NCBI RefSeq assembly: GCF_001014975.1 | Contig: NZ_BBXA01000032.1 | Coordinates: 86,551-150,550 of the forward strand | Reading direction: 5' to 3' | DNA: 64,000 bases | DNA from: Novosphingobium sp. MD-1 | GTDB lineage: Bacteria; Pseudomonadota; Alphaproteobacteria; Sphingomonadales; Sphingomonadaceae | Part shown: one piece after another, positions 11,285 through 20,703 of the stretch | How the letters are laid out: each line of letters starts with the position of its first letter | Position numbering within the stretch: the first letter of the stretch is position 1 | The notes under the pieces: generated by a model | Told to the model about the DNA's origin: nothing | Seen by the model: only the letters and a program-made list of their open reading frames with translations | Database searches by the model: none | Program-made: the position numbers and the translations under genes

Positions 11285-12298
11285 TCAGACGACGTACTCC
11301 CGCTGGCCGGGTCTCCCCATGCCTATCAGGGTCGCATCCTCTCCTTGGCGCGATGAAAACGCATCCTTGCTGCCGATGTCCAGCCAATTCAGCGCGACGA
11401 GCACTTGCCCGATCGCCCCGCCCAGCGTTTCGCCCGGGCCCAGCAGGACGATACGGTCCGGCGCGAACTCGCGAATGGCCACGGTCATCGCGGTGGTGAA
11501 ATCATAGGGAGCGAGGATCTGGTGGCCGAAGGTGTAGTCCCACAGGCTTTCCGCATCGCTTTCGAACCGCCGCCATATCTTGCCGCGCCCGTCGATCAGC
11601 GGCACCTCGGGCCGGCCGAACCAGGTGGCCGGCAGGCTGGCCCGCGCCGCGTTGGCGCTTTCCGCCATCAGCGGCGTGTGGAAGGGGCCGTGGCCAGCAA
11701 GGCGCAGGGGCGGACGCGACAGGCCGGGCAGGTCCTTTTCCAGCGCATCCAGCGCGGCCTTGCTCCCCGCCACCACCAGCATCCCGCCGAGATGGATCGA
11801 GGGCAGCACACCATGGCGCACCATCGCCGCGTCGACCGCCCGGCGCAGCGCGGGATCGACGCGCCAGTCCTCGCCCGCCAGCACCAGCACCGCCTGCCCG
11901 CCGGGCGCGTGCTTCTGCGAATTGACACCCATGGCATCGGCGATGGCAAAGCCATGCTCGCCCGAAACCGCGCCCGCGCAGGCCAGCGCGGTGTACCAGC
12001 CCATCGAATTGCCGGTCACCGCCACCACCTCGAACCGATCGCGGTCGATGCTCAGGAAATCGAGATAGGACGCGGCGTAAATCAGCGGCGCCGCGATATC
12101 GCCACGCGTGTGGAGCGCAGGGCTGAACTTAGCCGCCCCGTCCAGTTCGCTAAGCGTCGGCGCGCCACGCCCCGCGCGCAGGGCATCGAACGCGGCGAGT
12201 TCCGCCCGGCCGCCATGGTGCCGCGCCAGATAGCCCAGTTCCGGCGCGTTGTAGGTGCCGCGCCCCGGACAGACGACAAGGATGGACTGCTTAGCCAC
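11285..12298 (-). CDS. ACP S-malonyltransferase-like acyltransferase (FabD fold)
   Basis: This 337-residue protein resembles FabD acyltransferases. It has an N-terminal FPG-like strand (ILVVCPGRGTY), the nucleophile elbow GNSMGW in place of the usual GHSLGE, and the catalytic histidine region GHGPFHTPLM. FabD moves malonyl groups from CoA to acyl carrier protein. No ACP, KAS or other fatty-acid gene is adjacent, so the acyl donor is uncertain. The GTG start overlaps the stop of the fused E1 gene by eight bases, which argues for coupled expression and a shared pathway. A stand-alone FabD-like homologue with another acyl substrate is my preferred reading. Confidence 0.75.
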   Translation of the reverse strand: MAKQSILVVCPGRGTYNAPELGYLARHHGGRAELAAFDALRAGRGAPTLSELDGAAKFSPALHTRGDIAAPLIYAASYLDFLSIDRDRFEVVAVTGNSMGWYTALACAGAVSGEHGFAIADAMGVNSQKHAPGGQAVLVLAGEDWRVDPALRRAVDAAMVRHGVLPSIHLGGMLVVAGSKAALDALEKDLPGLSRPPLRLAGHGPFHTPLMAESANAARASLPATWFGRPEVPLIDGRGKIWRRFESDAESLWDYTFGHQILAPYDFTTAMTVAIREFAPDRIVLLGPGETLGGAIGQVLVALNWLDIGSKDAFSSRQGEDATLIGMGRPGQREYVV

Positions 12299-14489
12299 GC
12301 ACCATCTCCCGCGCCTTCGCCACGATCATGTCGCGGCTGGGCAGCGTATAGGTCGCCGCGCGGGCGAGCGGGATGAAGCTGTCGGTCGCGGCGATCCGCG
12401 CCGTGGACTTGCCGCCCGCACGTTCGGCGAACAGCGCCATCAACGCCTCGCTCTGCGATCCGGTTTCGCGGCATTCATCGACGATCAGCACCTTGTCGCA
12501 CGGCGCGATCGCTTCGAGCAGCGCATCCTCCGTCAGCGGCGCGATCCAGCGCAGATCGATCACCCGCACGGCAATGCCCTGTTCCGCCAGCAGCTTCTGC
12601 GCCTGAAGCGAGAGATAGACCCCGTTGCCATAGGTCACCACGGCCAGATCTGCGCCATCGCCGTGCACACCGATCTCGCCCAGCCGCACCGCGCCTTCGC
12701 CAGGCGCCTGATAGACGCTTGTCCACAGGCCATCGCCCTCGGCATGAAGATCGCGCGTCATGTAGAGCGCGATCGGCTCCACGAACACCACCACGCGCTG
12801 TTCCTCGTGCGCCAGCCGCACGCATTCGCGCAGCATCGCCACGGCATCGCGCCCGTTCGACGGCACCGCCAGCACCACGCCGGGAATGTCCCGGAACACG
12901 GCCAGCGAATTGTCGTTGTGGAAATGGCCGCCAAAGCCCTTCTGGTAGGGCAGCCCCGCGATCCGCACGACCATGGGATTGGTGTACTGCCCGTTCGAGA
13001 AGAACGAGAGCGTGGCCGCCTCGCCCCGGATCTGGTCCTCGGCATTGTGGACATAGGCCAGGAACTGGATTTCCGGCATCGGCAGCAGGCCGTTGTGCGC
13101 CGCGCCGATGGCAAGGCCCAGGATCGCCTGTTCGTCCAGCAGCGTGTTGATCACGCGCGCCGAACCGAAACGCTGATGCAGCTTGGCCGTGCAGTTATAG
13201 ACGCCGCCCTTCGGCCCCACGTCCTCGCCGCAGACGATGGCGTTGGGATATTGCAGCAGCAGGTCCGCCATTGCCCACGAGAGCAGGCGCGCCATGTGCT
13301 GCGGCTTTTCCATCTGCGCGGCATCGTCGGCAAACAACGCCGCGCGGGCCTCCGCTGCTGGAACTGGACGCTCCACGCCCTCGCGCTTCGGCGGCACGAT
13401 GCTGGCCATCACTTCGGCCGCGTCCTTCAGCTTGGGCCGCCGGATCGCCAGTTCCACCTGCCGCAGCAGCGATGCCTCGATCGCTTCGTATTCGCGCCGC
13501 ACGTCGGCGGCGGTCATCACGCCTTCCTCGATCAGCAGCGCCGCGCTCGCCAGCAGCGGATCGCGCTCCTCGTCGCGGCGGATGTCGTCCTTGGACAGAT
13601 AGACAAGCTGCACGTCGTTGCCGGCATGGCCATAGAGCCGCACCGTGCGCATGTGCAGGAACACCGGCTTGCGATGGCGGCGGGCATAGTCGACCGCTTC
13701 GCGCGCGCCGCGCCAGGCGTCCACCAGATCGCTGCCGTCGCACTGGATATAGTGCAGCCCGGCGCGCCCGGAAAAGTTCGCCTCGATCCACCCCTTCGGC
13801 GTGCGCGTGGAAATGCCGATGCCGTTGTCCTCGCACAGGAACACCAGCGGCAGCGGCGTACCCTGGAACGCGGCCCAGGCGGCGGTGTTGATCGCCCCTT
13901 GCGCGGTCGAATGGTTGGCCGAAGCATCGCCGAAGCTGCACAGCACCACGCCATCCGGCGCCAGTGGCGTGTCCTCCAGCCCCATCCGGCGGGCAATGCC
14001 GATCGAAAAGGCCGCGCCCACCGCCTTGGGCAGGTGGCTGGCGATCGTGCTGGTCTGCGGCGGAATGGCCAGCCGCTTCGATCCCAGCACCTTGTGCCGT
14101 CCGCCCGAGATCGGGTCTTCCGCCGAGGCGGTGAACGACAGCAGCATGTCCCACGCCGGATTTTCACCCGGCACCCGCCCCGCGCGGTGAATCTGGAACG
14201 CGGCGTCGCGGTAGTGGAGGAAAGCGATGTCATCGGTGCGCAGCGCCTCGGCCAGCGCGGCATTGCCTTCATGGCCGGACGATCCGATGGTGTAGAACCC
14301 CTCGCCCCGCGCCTGCAGCTTGCGCGAAAGCCGGTCCAGCTGGCGGCTGAGCATCTGGCTGTGGAGCAACGCGGCGGCGCGTTCGGGCTCCAGCCCCACG
14401 TCGGCCAATCCCAGGTTGGAACGCCGCCGCAGCCCGCCGCCATCGAGCGCGGCAAGGAACTGCTGGTGGACCTGCTCGGCGGCGTCCAT
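12291..14489 (-). CDS. Fused alpha-beta E1 component of a 2-oxoacid dehydrogenase
   Basis: This 732-residue thiamine-diphosphate enzyme fuses E1 alpha (about residues 1-340) to E1 beta (about 390-732). The alpha half has YTIGSSGHEG, FLHYRD and a thiamine motif GDASANHSTAQ...CEDNG; the usual GDG is GDA. The beta half has GEDVGPKGGVY, NTLLDEQAILGLAIG and RIAGLPYQKGFGGHFHND. The family decarboxylates branched-chain or related 2-oxoacids and passes the acyl group to an E2 lipoyl protein, but no E2 or E3 is nearby. An in-frame GTG lies at 14498. The overlap with the acyltransferase-like gene suggests the acyl product is used by that enzyme. Confidence 0.85.
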   Translation of the reverse strand: MDAAEQVHQQFLAALDGGGLRRRSNLGLADVGLEPERAAALLHSQMLSRQLDRLSRKLQARGEGFYTIGSSGHEGNAALAEALRTDDIAFLHYRDAAFQIHRAGRVPGENPAWDMLLSFTASAEDPISGGRHKVLGSKRLAIPPQTSTIASHLPKAVGAAFSIGIARRMGLEDTPLAPDGVVLCSFGDASANHSTAQGAINTAAWAAFQGTPLPLVFLCEDNGIGISTRTPKGWIEANFSGRAGLHYIQCDGSDLVDAWRGAREAVDYARRHRKPVFLHMRTVRLYGHAGNDVQLVYLSKDDIRRDEERDPLLASAALLIEEGVMTAADVRREYEAIEASLLRQVELAIRRPKLKDAAEVMASIVPPKREGVERPVPAAEARAALFADDAAQMEKPQHMARLLSWAMADLLLQYPNAIVCGEDVGPKGGVYNCTAKLHQRFGSARVINTLLDEQAILGLAIGAAHNGLLPMPEIQFLAYVHNAEDQIRGEAATLSFFSNGQYTNPMVVRIAGLPYQKGFGGHFHNDNSLAVFRDIPGVVLAVPSNGRDAVAMLRECVRLAHEEQRVVVFVEPIALYMTRDLHAEGDGLWTSVYQAPGEGAVRLGEIGVHGDGADLAVVTYGNGVYLSLQAQKLLAEQGIAVRVIDLRWIAPLTEDALLEAIAPCDKVLIVDECRETGSQSEALMALFAERAGGKSTARIAATDSFIPLARAATYTLPSRDMIVAKAREMVRG

Positions 14490-14557
14490 CAGCGCCACCT
14501 GGTTTCAAATGCGATCATTTCCCTTGCGTAGCGCAAGGAAAATCGGGCGTCACCCCC

Positions 14558-15679
14558 CTATCGCGACACATGCAATGCGCGATAGCCAAGCGCGGGATCG
14601 TCGGTGAAGAACCCGTCCAGGCCCGTCGCCAGATAGCGCCGGATCTCGCGCACGCTGCCTTCCGGGTTGCTCGCCCTGGCATCGCCCTGATCTCGAAAAT
14701 CGCCCGCGAGGAACGTGTTCTCCGGCCGGAACGTCCATGTACCGACCAGCAGGCCCGCCTTGTGCGCGTCCGCCACCAGCGACGTCGGTGCCCCCAGCCT
14801 GCCATCGGCGCCGAGCGGAATGATCCGGCGCGTGGCCGGAGCTACCCAGTCGGCATAGCCGGCGATCTCGGCCAGCCCCGCCGGCGTCAGCATCGCGCCA
14901 TAGGTCAGCGCGCCATCCACCGCCGCCACGTCGGCCGGACGCTGTGCATCGTCATCGATCAACTGCATCAGCTGGATGTTGGCCATGCCCGCCAGCATCG
15001 TGCGCAGCCGCTTGAGATTGGCGATCTCGAACGACTGGACGATCATCGGCATCGTGGCCAGCACCCGGCTGGCTTTCACCCGCGCCAGGAACATATCCTC
15101 CACCGGCAGGCCGATGCCATTGAAGTAGGTCGAATGCTTGATCTCGGGAATGATCCCGATCGTTCGCCCGCGCGCCGCCGCTTCGGCCGCGACGAAATCG
15201 ATCACCTCCTCGAAGGTGACGATCTGGAACTGCCCGTCATAGCCCATGCTTTCCGGCCGCAGCGCGCCGAGCCGCTCCTTCGCGCGCAGCGTCTTCAATT
15301 CGGCCAGCGTAAAATCCTCGGTGAACCAGCCTTCCAGCTTTTCGCCGTCGATCACCTTCACCGCCTTGCGCGCGGCGAATTCGGGATGGGCGGCGACGTC
15401 GGTGGTTTCGGCGATGTTGTTCTCGTGCCGCGCCACCAGCACGCCATCCTTCGTGGCCACGAGGTCCGGCTCGACGAAGTCGGCGCCGTCGGCGATCGCC
15501 TTGGCGTAGGAGGCCAGCGTGTGCTCCGGCCGCAGCGCCGAACAGCCGCGATGCGCCAGGAGCAGCGGCTTGGCGGGACGAGGACGCGCGGCCGCCAGAG
15601 CAGCCCCTCCGGTCAGCACGGCCACGCCCAGTCCCGCCCCCATCGCCATCATGCTCCGCCGCGAAAATCCCGCCGTCAT
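14558..15679 (-). CDS. Exported glycerophosphodiester phosphodiesterase
   Basis: This 373-residue protein starts with a twin-arginine-type leader (SRRSMMAMGAGLGVAVLTGG). The GDPD domain follows, with LLAHRGCSALRPEHTLASY, the metal/acid motif FVEPDLVATKDG and VARHENNIAETTDV, ending in GFFTDDPALGYRAL. It hydrolyses glycerophosphodiesters such as glycerophosphocholine to glycerol 3-phosphate and an alcohol, here probably in the periplasm. The ATG at 15679 has GGAGAC upstream and places the double arginine correctly. It is 68 bases upstream of the fused E1 gene on the same strand. The 373-residue length fits GlpQ-like periplasmic enzymes. Confidence 0.9.
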   Translation of the reverse strand: MTAGFSRRSMMAMGAGLGVAVLTGGAALAAARPRPAKPLLLAHRGCSALRPEHTLASYAKAIADGADFVEPDLVATKDGVLVARHENNIAETTDVAAHPEFAARKAVKVIDGEKLEGWFTEDFTLAELKTLRAKERLGALRPESMGYDGQFQIVTFEEVIDFVAAEAAARGRTIGIIPEIKHSTYFNGIGLPVEDMFLARVKASRVLATMPMIVQSFEIANLKRLRTMLAGMANIQLMQLIDDDAQRPADVAAVDGALTYGAMLTPAGLAEIAGYADWVAPATRRIIPLGADGRLGAPTSLVADAHKAGLLVGTWTFRPENTFLAGDFRDQGDARASNPEGSVREIRRYLATGLDGFFTDDPALGYRALHVSR

Positions 15680-15742
15680 GGCCCGTCTCCTCATTCCGAA
15701 GACCGCGCTAGGATCGCCGCACGACAGCAATGTGACAAGCGC

Positions 15743-16642
15743 CTACAACAGCGAGACTATCTCAACCGCCGGCAGGGCCGCTTGCGCGCCCGGTTGCTCG
15801 GTCCAGTGCCGCGCGTTCAGCACGCCGCCGTCCGCGCGCAGATCCGCCACGCACGCCGTATCAATCTCGGCGAAGACCCAGCCGGCCGCGTTCTCGCTGC
15901 CGATGGCCAGCACGCCATCGACGGGCATCCCCCGGTCCGGCGGGCCATAGACGGCCGCCGCGCCGCGGTTGATGTCCACCGCCGGGGACCACGCCGCCTC
16001 GCCCACCGTCGGCGATTGCACGGTGTAGCACTGGCCTTCCAGCGCCCGCGCCTGCGCCCCGATCCGCACGCGCCAGTATCCGTGCAGCGAATCCGTGCAG
16101 GAAGGAACGAGGATCACCTCCGCCCCCGCTTCCACCGCCGCCCTTGCCAGAAGCGGAAATTCGCTGTCATAGCAGATGTTTACCGCAAGCTTGCCAAGCT
16201 CCGTCTCGAACAGCTTCAGCCCGGCGCCCGCCGCGATGCCCCATTGTTCGCGCTCGAAGCGGGTCATCACCAGCTTGTCCTGCACGCCCATCCGCCCGTT
16301 CGGCGCAAACAGGCGCGCGGTGTTGCGGAAGCGCCCGTCGGCATCCTTGCGCGGCGCGCTGGCGGCCAGGATATGCATCCCGTGCCGCGCGGCCAGTTCG
16401 GCATGGAGCGCATCGACGCGCGGCAACAGCGCCGAAACCGTCTCGATCGATCCCGCCAGATCGCCCATCGTCGCCGGATCGAGCGAAGCGAGCTCCATCG
16501 CGCCATATTCGGGAAACACCGCCAGCGCCGCGCCCCCGTCCGCCGCCTGCGCCACCCATAGCGCCACCTTGGTAGCATAGGCGTCCCAGTCCGCCAGCGG
16601 ATCGATCGGATACTGCGCCGCCGCGACGCGCCAGCTCACCAT
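15743..16642 (-). CDS. Carbon-nitrogen hydrolase (nitrilase superfamily)
   Basis: This 299-residue protein has the nitrilase-superfamily triad: Glu in VFPEYGAME, Lys in VQDKLVMTRFE and Cys in VNICYDSEFP. The family hydrolyses amides or nitriles, and many members act on small N-acyl or ureido compounds. The ATG at 16642 sits inside ATGGTGA, so it overlaps the GNAT gene stop by seven bases. An in-frame TTG 12 bases upstream is less likely. It is the last gene of an NTF2-like/GNAT/hydrolase operon, and the partner acetyltransferase hints at acylation and deacylation of a common amine. The substrate is unknown. Confidence 0.88.
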   Translation of the reverse strand: MVSWRVAAAQYPIDPLADWDAYATKVALWVAQAADGGAALAVFPEYGAMELASLDPATMGDLAGSIETVSALLPRVDALHAELAARHGMHILAASAPRKDADGRFRNTARLFAPNGRMGVQDKLVMTRFEREQWGIAAGAGLKLFETELGKLAVNICYDSEFPLLARAAVEAGAEVILVPSCTDSLHGYWRVRIGAQARALEGQCYTVQSPTVGEAAWSPAVDINRGAAAVYGPPDRGMPVDGVLAIGSENAAGWVFAEIDTACVADLRADGGVLNARHWTEQPGAQAALPAVEIVSLL

Positions 16643-17271
16643 TGCCGCAGCCAATACTGCATGGGCTTCACGCTTTCCCCGTCCTCGCCATGGTCTTTCC
16701 AGCCGAGTTCGGTCACCAGCCCGTCGATCGGCGCGTAGCCGCGCTTGGTCCAGAACGCATCGAGCGGAGTATAGCCCGCCGGCCGCGCCGGATGGTCGCC
16801 GGGCCGGATCACCGCCGCGAAGCAGGCGGCATCCGCGCCGCAGCGCCGCGCCTGCGCCTCGCGCTGGTCGAAGAAGGCGTGGCCAATGCCGTGGCCCCGG
16901 TATTCAGGCAGCAGCACGCTTTCGCCGAAGTAGAACAGGCGCGCCACGTCCAGCCCGCGCGCCTCGAACGGCGCGCGAAACTCCGCCTTCTGATGCAGCA
17001 TCGGCGCTGCTGTGGCCGCGCCGACCACGCGATCCCCGTCGAACGCCGCGACCAGCACCGCATCGGGCGCCGCGGCATATTCGCGCAGGTATTCCGCTTC
17101 ATAGGCCGCGTCCCCATCGTAGAGATAGGGATACGCCGCAAAGACACGGATGCGCAGGTCGGCCAGATCGCCCAGCCCGGCAGCGATCTCCTCCCCGGTC
17201 AGCGGGCGGACGGAGATCCCGCTTCGCGGGTTGGCGGCGATCCCGCTCTGTGGGTGGTCAGCGCTGGCCAT
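16636..17271 (-). CDS. GNAT-family N-acetyltransferase
   Basis: This 211-residue protein has a GNAT fold. The core strand VLVAAFDGDRVVGAATA is followed by ESVLLPEYRGHGIGHAFFDQR, which carries the acetyl-CoA pyrophosphate loop RGHGIG. The family transfers acetyl groups from acetyl-CoA to amines. Its ATG overlaps the stop of the NTF2-like gene by one base (TGATG), and its 3' end overlaps the carbon-nitrogen hydrolase, so all three are probably translated together. The first 20 residues are poorly conserved-looking and could reflect an upstream start choice. The acceptor substrate is not visible. Confidence 0.85.
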   Translation of the reverse strand: MASADHPQSGIAANPRSGISVRPLTGEEIAAGLGDLADLRIRVFAAYPYLYDGDAAYEAEYLREYAAAPDAVLVAAFDGDRVVGAATAAPMLHQKAEFRAPFEARGLDVARLFYFGESVLLPEYRGHGIGHAFFDQREAQARRCGADAACFAAVIRPGDHPARPAGYTPLDAFWTKRGYAPIDGLVTELGWKDHGEDGESVKPMQYWLRQW

Positions 17272-17681
17272 CAGCCGACCACTTGCGCCGTCCAGTCGGC
17301 CAGATTGTAATACATCGTCAACCGCGTGATCCGGCCATCGGCGATGGTGAGGAAAGCGCCCGCCGGCAGCACATAAGTCTGGCCATTCGCTTCGGGCAGC
17401 CCCTCGTCCGTGGCGAGGTATTCGCCATGCACCACGAATTCCGCCGCCGCGCGCGTACCGTCCTTGTTGGCCATCAGCACGATGTCGTCCAGCCGTTCGC
17501 GATAGCAGCGTTCCATGTGCGCGATGAAGGCGCGGAAGGTCTCCTTGCCTACCTGCCGCTCGCCCTGGTTGATGTCGTGCGCCACGTCGTCCGACAGGCA
17601 GGCCAGCATCCCTTCCCAGTTCCCGGCGTTGAACGCGCCGTAGTAGGTTTCGAGAAGGGCAAGCGTTGCGGCACGGCTCAT
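17271..17681 (-). CDS. SnoaL/NTF2-like (ketosteroid isomerase-related) protein
   Basis: This 136-residue protein has an NTF2-like cone fold pattern: helix LALLETYYGAFNAGNWEGMLACLSDDV, then strands around HDINQGERQVGKETFRAFIAHM and ITRLTMYYNLADW. Relatives range from isomerases to ligand-binding proteins of unknown role. The ATG at 17681 has GGAGA upstream; the frame is open for 54 more codons, but these show no domain. It heads the three-gene operon with the GNAT and nitrilase-type genes, and is divergent from the S9 peptidase gene across 188 bases. Confidence 0.82.
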   Translation of the reverse strand: MSRAATLALLETYYGAFNAGNWEGMLACLSDDVAHDINQGERQVGKETFRAFIAHMERCYRERLDDIVLMANKDGTRAAAEFVVHGEYLATDEGLPEANGQTYVLPAGAFLTIADGRITRLTMYYNLADWTAQVVG

Positions 17682-17869
17682 CGGCGGGTCTCCTTTGCGT
17701 CCCTGCCTAGCCAATCCGCCGTTGCGGGACCAGAGCCGCGCCGGGAAAGCTGTGCTGCACCGGTGCAACAATCGGCCGCCGCGCCCGGCCAAAAGGACGT
17801 TGCGGACCGCGCCGCGCGCGGCCACAACCGGCGTCCTACGCAACGCCCTGTTCCGGACCGGAGAACCCG

Positions 17870-19807
17870 ATGCGCGCTCGTATTCTCGCCCTGACCGCCA
17901 CCGCCGCGCTGGCCGCTGCCATCGCTCCCGCCCCGCTGCTGGCGCAGGACGCGCCGAAGCCCGCCACTATCGCCGTCGATGGCGCGCCGCCGGTGCCGAT
18001 GGCGGTGGTCGATGCCACGCGCCCTTACATGGAATACCGCACCGCCGCTTTCCTCGACTGGAACCCGGCCACGCGCGGGATGCTGATTTCCACGCGCTTC
18101 GCCAGCGTGCCGCAGCTTCACACCGTGGCCGGCCCCGGCATGGCGCGCCAGCAGATCAGCTTCGAAGCGGAGCCGCTGGCCGGCTGGTACGCGCCTAACG
18201 ATGGCACGCTGGTGGTGCGCAAGGACAAGGGCGGAGACGAATTCTTCCAGCTCTACACGCTGAAGAACGGGCGCCTGACGATGCTGACCGATGGCAAGAG
18301 CCGCAACGAATTCAACGCCTTCAGCCATGACGGCCAATGGATCGCCTACAGCTCCACGCGCCGTAACGGCGTCGATTCCGATCTCTACGTGGTGAACCCG
18401 CGCGATCCGGCGTCCAACCGCCTTGTCGCGCAGGTCAAGGGCGGTGGCTGGTCGGTCGCCGGCTTCACGCCCGACAGCAAGGGCGCGGTGGTGCGCGAAT
18501 ATGTCTCGATCCAGAAGAGCAACCTGTGGTGGCTGGATATCGCCAGCGGCAAGCTCACGCCGATCGGCGATCACACCAAGCCGATCGCCTATGCCGCCGC
18601 CGATATCGCGCCGGACGGCACGCTATGGGTCACCAGCGACGAAGGCTCGGACTACCAGCGGCTCGGCACGCTCGATCCGCGGACGGGCAAGTTCACGCCC
18701 CGCGCGCCCGAAGCCAGGGGCGATATCGAGGAATTCTCGATCGCCGATGACGGCAGCTTCATCGCCTATGCCGTCAACGAAACCGGCATCTCGAAGCTGC
18801 GCCTGCTCGACCCGAAGACCGGCGCGGTTCGCGATGTCACCGCGCTGCCGGCCGGCGTGATCTCCACGCTCAAGGTCGCGCCATGGGGCACGATCGGGCT
18901 TACCCTGTCTTCGGCCAAGGTGCCGGCGGACGCCTTCGCCGTCGATCCGAAGACGCTGGCGGCCACGCGCTGGACCACCAGCGAGACCGGCGGCCTCGAT
19001 CCTGCCGCCAACGTCGATCCCGAACTGGTGCAGGTAAAAAGCTTCGATGGCGAAACCGTCACCGGCTTCCTCTACCGCCCCGATCCCGCCAAGTTCCCCG
19101 GCAAGCGGCCGCTGATCGTCAACATCCACGGCGGGCCGGAAGGGCAGACCACGCCCGGTTTCAAGGGGCGCGCCAACTACCTTATCAACGAGCTGGGCAT
19201 CGCGGTATTCTATCCCAACGTGCGCGGATCGTCGGGCTTCGGCAAGCGCTTCGTCGGGTTGGACAACGGCCCGTTCCGGCGCGAGGATTCGGTGAAGGAC
19301 ATCGGCCCGCTGCTCGACCGGCTCCAGTCCGATCCGGCGATCGATCCGGCGCGGATGGCGGTCACCGGCGGCTCCTATGGCGGCTACATGTGCTATGCCT
19401 CCGCGATCCGCTATGGCGACCGGCTGAAGGCGGCGGACTGCATCGTCGCGATCAGCAATTTCGTCACGTTCCTCGAAAACACGCAAGGCTATCGCCGCGA
19501 CCTGCGCCGCGCCGAATATGGCGACGAGCGCGATCCGAAGCAGCGCGCGCAACTGACCGCGATCTCCCCGCTGACCAGCGTGGACCGCCTGACCATTCCG
19601 CTGATGGTGGTGACCGGCGCCAACGATCCGCGCGTGCCCAAGAGCGAGGCCGACCAGATGGTGGCCGCCGTGCGCGCCAAGGGCCGCCCGGCGTGGCACA
19701 TCGTGGGGCTCAACGAAGGCCACGGCTTCGCCAAGAAGGAAAACGCCGACTACCAGTTCTGGTCCGAGATCGGCTTCTGGAAGGCCAATCTGCTGGGCGG
19801 GAAGTAG
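17870..19807 (+). CDS. Exported S9-family prolyl oligopeptidase-like peptidase
   Basis: This 645-residue protein has a signal peptide (ILALTATAALAAAIAPAPLLAQ) and an N-terminal beta-propeller. The C-terminal alpha/beta-hydrolase domain has the nucleophile in GGSYGGYM, the acid in TGANDPRVP and the histidine in NEGHGFAKKEN. The HGGPEGQTTPGF oxyanion region is intact. S9 enzymes cut short peptides, often after proline or acyl-amino acids, here in the periplasm. It is divergent from the NTF2-like operon. A palindromic hairpin and a strong terminator lie downstream. Exact specificity cannot be called. Confidence 0.92.
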   Translation: MRARILALTATAALAAAIAPAPLLAQDAPKPATIAVDGAPPVPMAVVDATRPYMEYRTAAFLDWNPATRGMLISTRFASVPQLHTVAGPGMARQQISFEAEPLAGWYAPNDGTLVVRKDKGGDEFFQLYTLKNGRLTMLTDGKSRNEFNAFSHDGQWIAYSSTRRNGVDSDLYVVNPRDPASNRLVAQVKGGGWSVAGFTPDSKGAVVREYVSIQKSNLWWLDIASGKLTPIGDHTKPIAYAAADIAPDGTLWVTSDEGSDYQRLGTLDPRTGKFTPRAPEARGDIEEFSIADDGSFIAYAVNETGISKLRLLDPKTGAVRDVTALPAGVISTLKVAPWGTIGLTLSSAKVPADAFAVDPKTLAATRWTTSETGGLDPAANVDPELVQVKSFDGETVTGFLYRPDPAKFPGKRPLIVNIHGGPEGQTTPGFKGRANYLINELGIAVFYPNVRGSSGFGKRFVGLDNGPFRREDSVKDIGPLLDRLQSDPAIDPARMAVTGGSYGGYMCYASAIRYGDRLKAADCIVAISNFVTFLENTQGYRRDLRRAEYGDERDPKQRAQLTAISPLTSVDRLTIPLMVVTGANDPRVPKSEADQMVAAVRAKGRPAWHIVGLNEGHGFAKKENADYQFWSEIGFWKANLLGGK

Positions 19808-19930
19808 AAGATCGTTGTCCGGCGGAGACAACTGACTAGACGAAAATGCACTCAGGCTGCTTGCAAGCGCGGCGCGCTGAAAGCCCTCCCCGCTGCGACT
19901 AACGCCACCTGCGGCGACGCAAGTCTCGCT

Positions 19931-19952
19931 CCCCTCCCGCTTGCGGGAGGGG
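19931..19952. repeat. REP-like palindrome
   Basis: A perfect 10-bp stem (CCCCTCCCGC / GCGGGAGGGG) with a TT loop lies in the gap after the S9 peptidase gene. A near-identical hairpin follows purC at 21821-21852, so this looks like a dispersed intergenic palindrome rather than a one-off terminator. Confidence 0.6.
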
Positions 19953-19990
19953 CTGGGGGTCGGAAACACCCCACCGTCCAAAAACAAAAA

Positions 19991-20015
19991 GGCCGCAGAC
20001 ACGAAGTCTGCGGCC
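19991..20015. terminator. Bidirectional terminator between S9 peptidase and wrbA
   Basis: A perfect 10-bp stem (GGCCGCAGAC/GTCTGCGGCC) has a five-base loop. On the minus strand it is followed by TTTTTGTTTTT, a classical tail for wrbA transcripts. On the plus strand only TCTTC follows, so termination of the S9 transcript would be weaker. Confidence 0.8.
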
Positions 20016-20103
20016 TCTTCAGGGTCAGATCGGCCCGCTGTATGCCCGCGCATAAGAGGGGGGCTGGCGCGGGCGCGGACCGATCCTTGAGGGGGAACGG
20101 GCT

Positions 20104-20703
20104 TTAGCCGAACAGCTTGTTGGCGGTTTCGGCTACGCGCTTTCCGAGATAACGCGCTCCATCCAGTTCGGTTCCACTCGGCTGACGGCTTCCGTCGCCG
20201 CCGGCGATCGTCGTCGCGCCATAGGGGGCGCCGCCGGTGACTTCGTCATGGCCAAGCTGGCCCTGGAAGCCATAGTCGAGGCCGACGATGGTCAGGCCGA
20301 AGTGCAGCAGATTGGTGATGATCGAGAACAGCGTCGTTTCCTGACCGCCGTGCTGGCTGCCGGTGGACGTGAACGCCGCGCCGACCTTGCCGTTCAGCGC
20401 GCCGCGCGCCCACAGGCCGCCGGCCTGGTCGAGGAACGCCGCCAGCTGCGAGCTGATGCGGCCGAAGCGGGTGCCGGTGCCAACGATAATCGCGTCGTAG
20501 TTTTCGAGTTCGGCCACCGTCGCCACGGGCGCGGCCTGATCGAGCTTGAAATGCGCGCCCTGCGCGATTTCCAGCGGAACGGTTTCGGGAACGCGCTTCA
20601 CGTCCACTTCCGCGCCGGTCGCACGGGCGCCTTCGGCAATGGCGTTGGCCAGCGTTTCGAGGTGGCCATAGCTGGAATAGTAGAGAACCAGGACCTTGCT
20701 CAT
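20104..20703 (-). CDS. wrbA: NAD(P)H:quinone oxidoreductase, WrbA family
   Basis: This 199-residue flavodoxin-fold protein has the FMN phosphate loop YYSSYGHLETLA. It also has the WrbA hallmarks IIVGTGTRFGRISSQLAAFLDQ, FTSTGSQHGGQETT and GGAPYGATTIAGGDGSRQPS. WrbA reduces quinones by two electrons and limits semiquinone redox stress. The ATG at 20703 has AAGGA nine bases upstream, whereas the ATG at 20712 abuts its AAGG. The gene is divergent from purC. Confidence 0.96.
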   Translation of the reverse strand: MSKVLVLYYSSYGHLETLANAIAEGARATGAEVDVKRVPETVPLEIAQGAHFKLDQAAPVATVAELENYDAIIVGTGTRFGRISSQLAAFLDQAGGLWARGALNGKVGAAFTSTGSQHGGQETTLFSIITNLLHFGLTIVGLDYGFQGQLGHDEVTGGAPYGATTIAGGDGSRQPSGTELDGARYLGKRVAETANKLFG

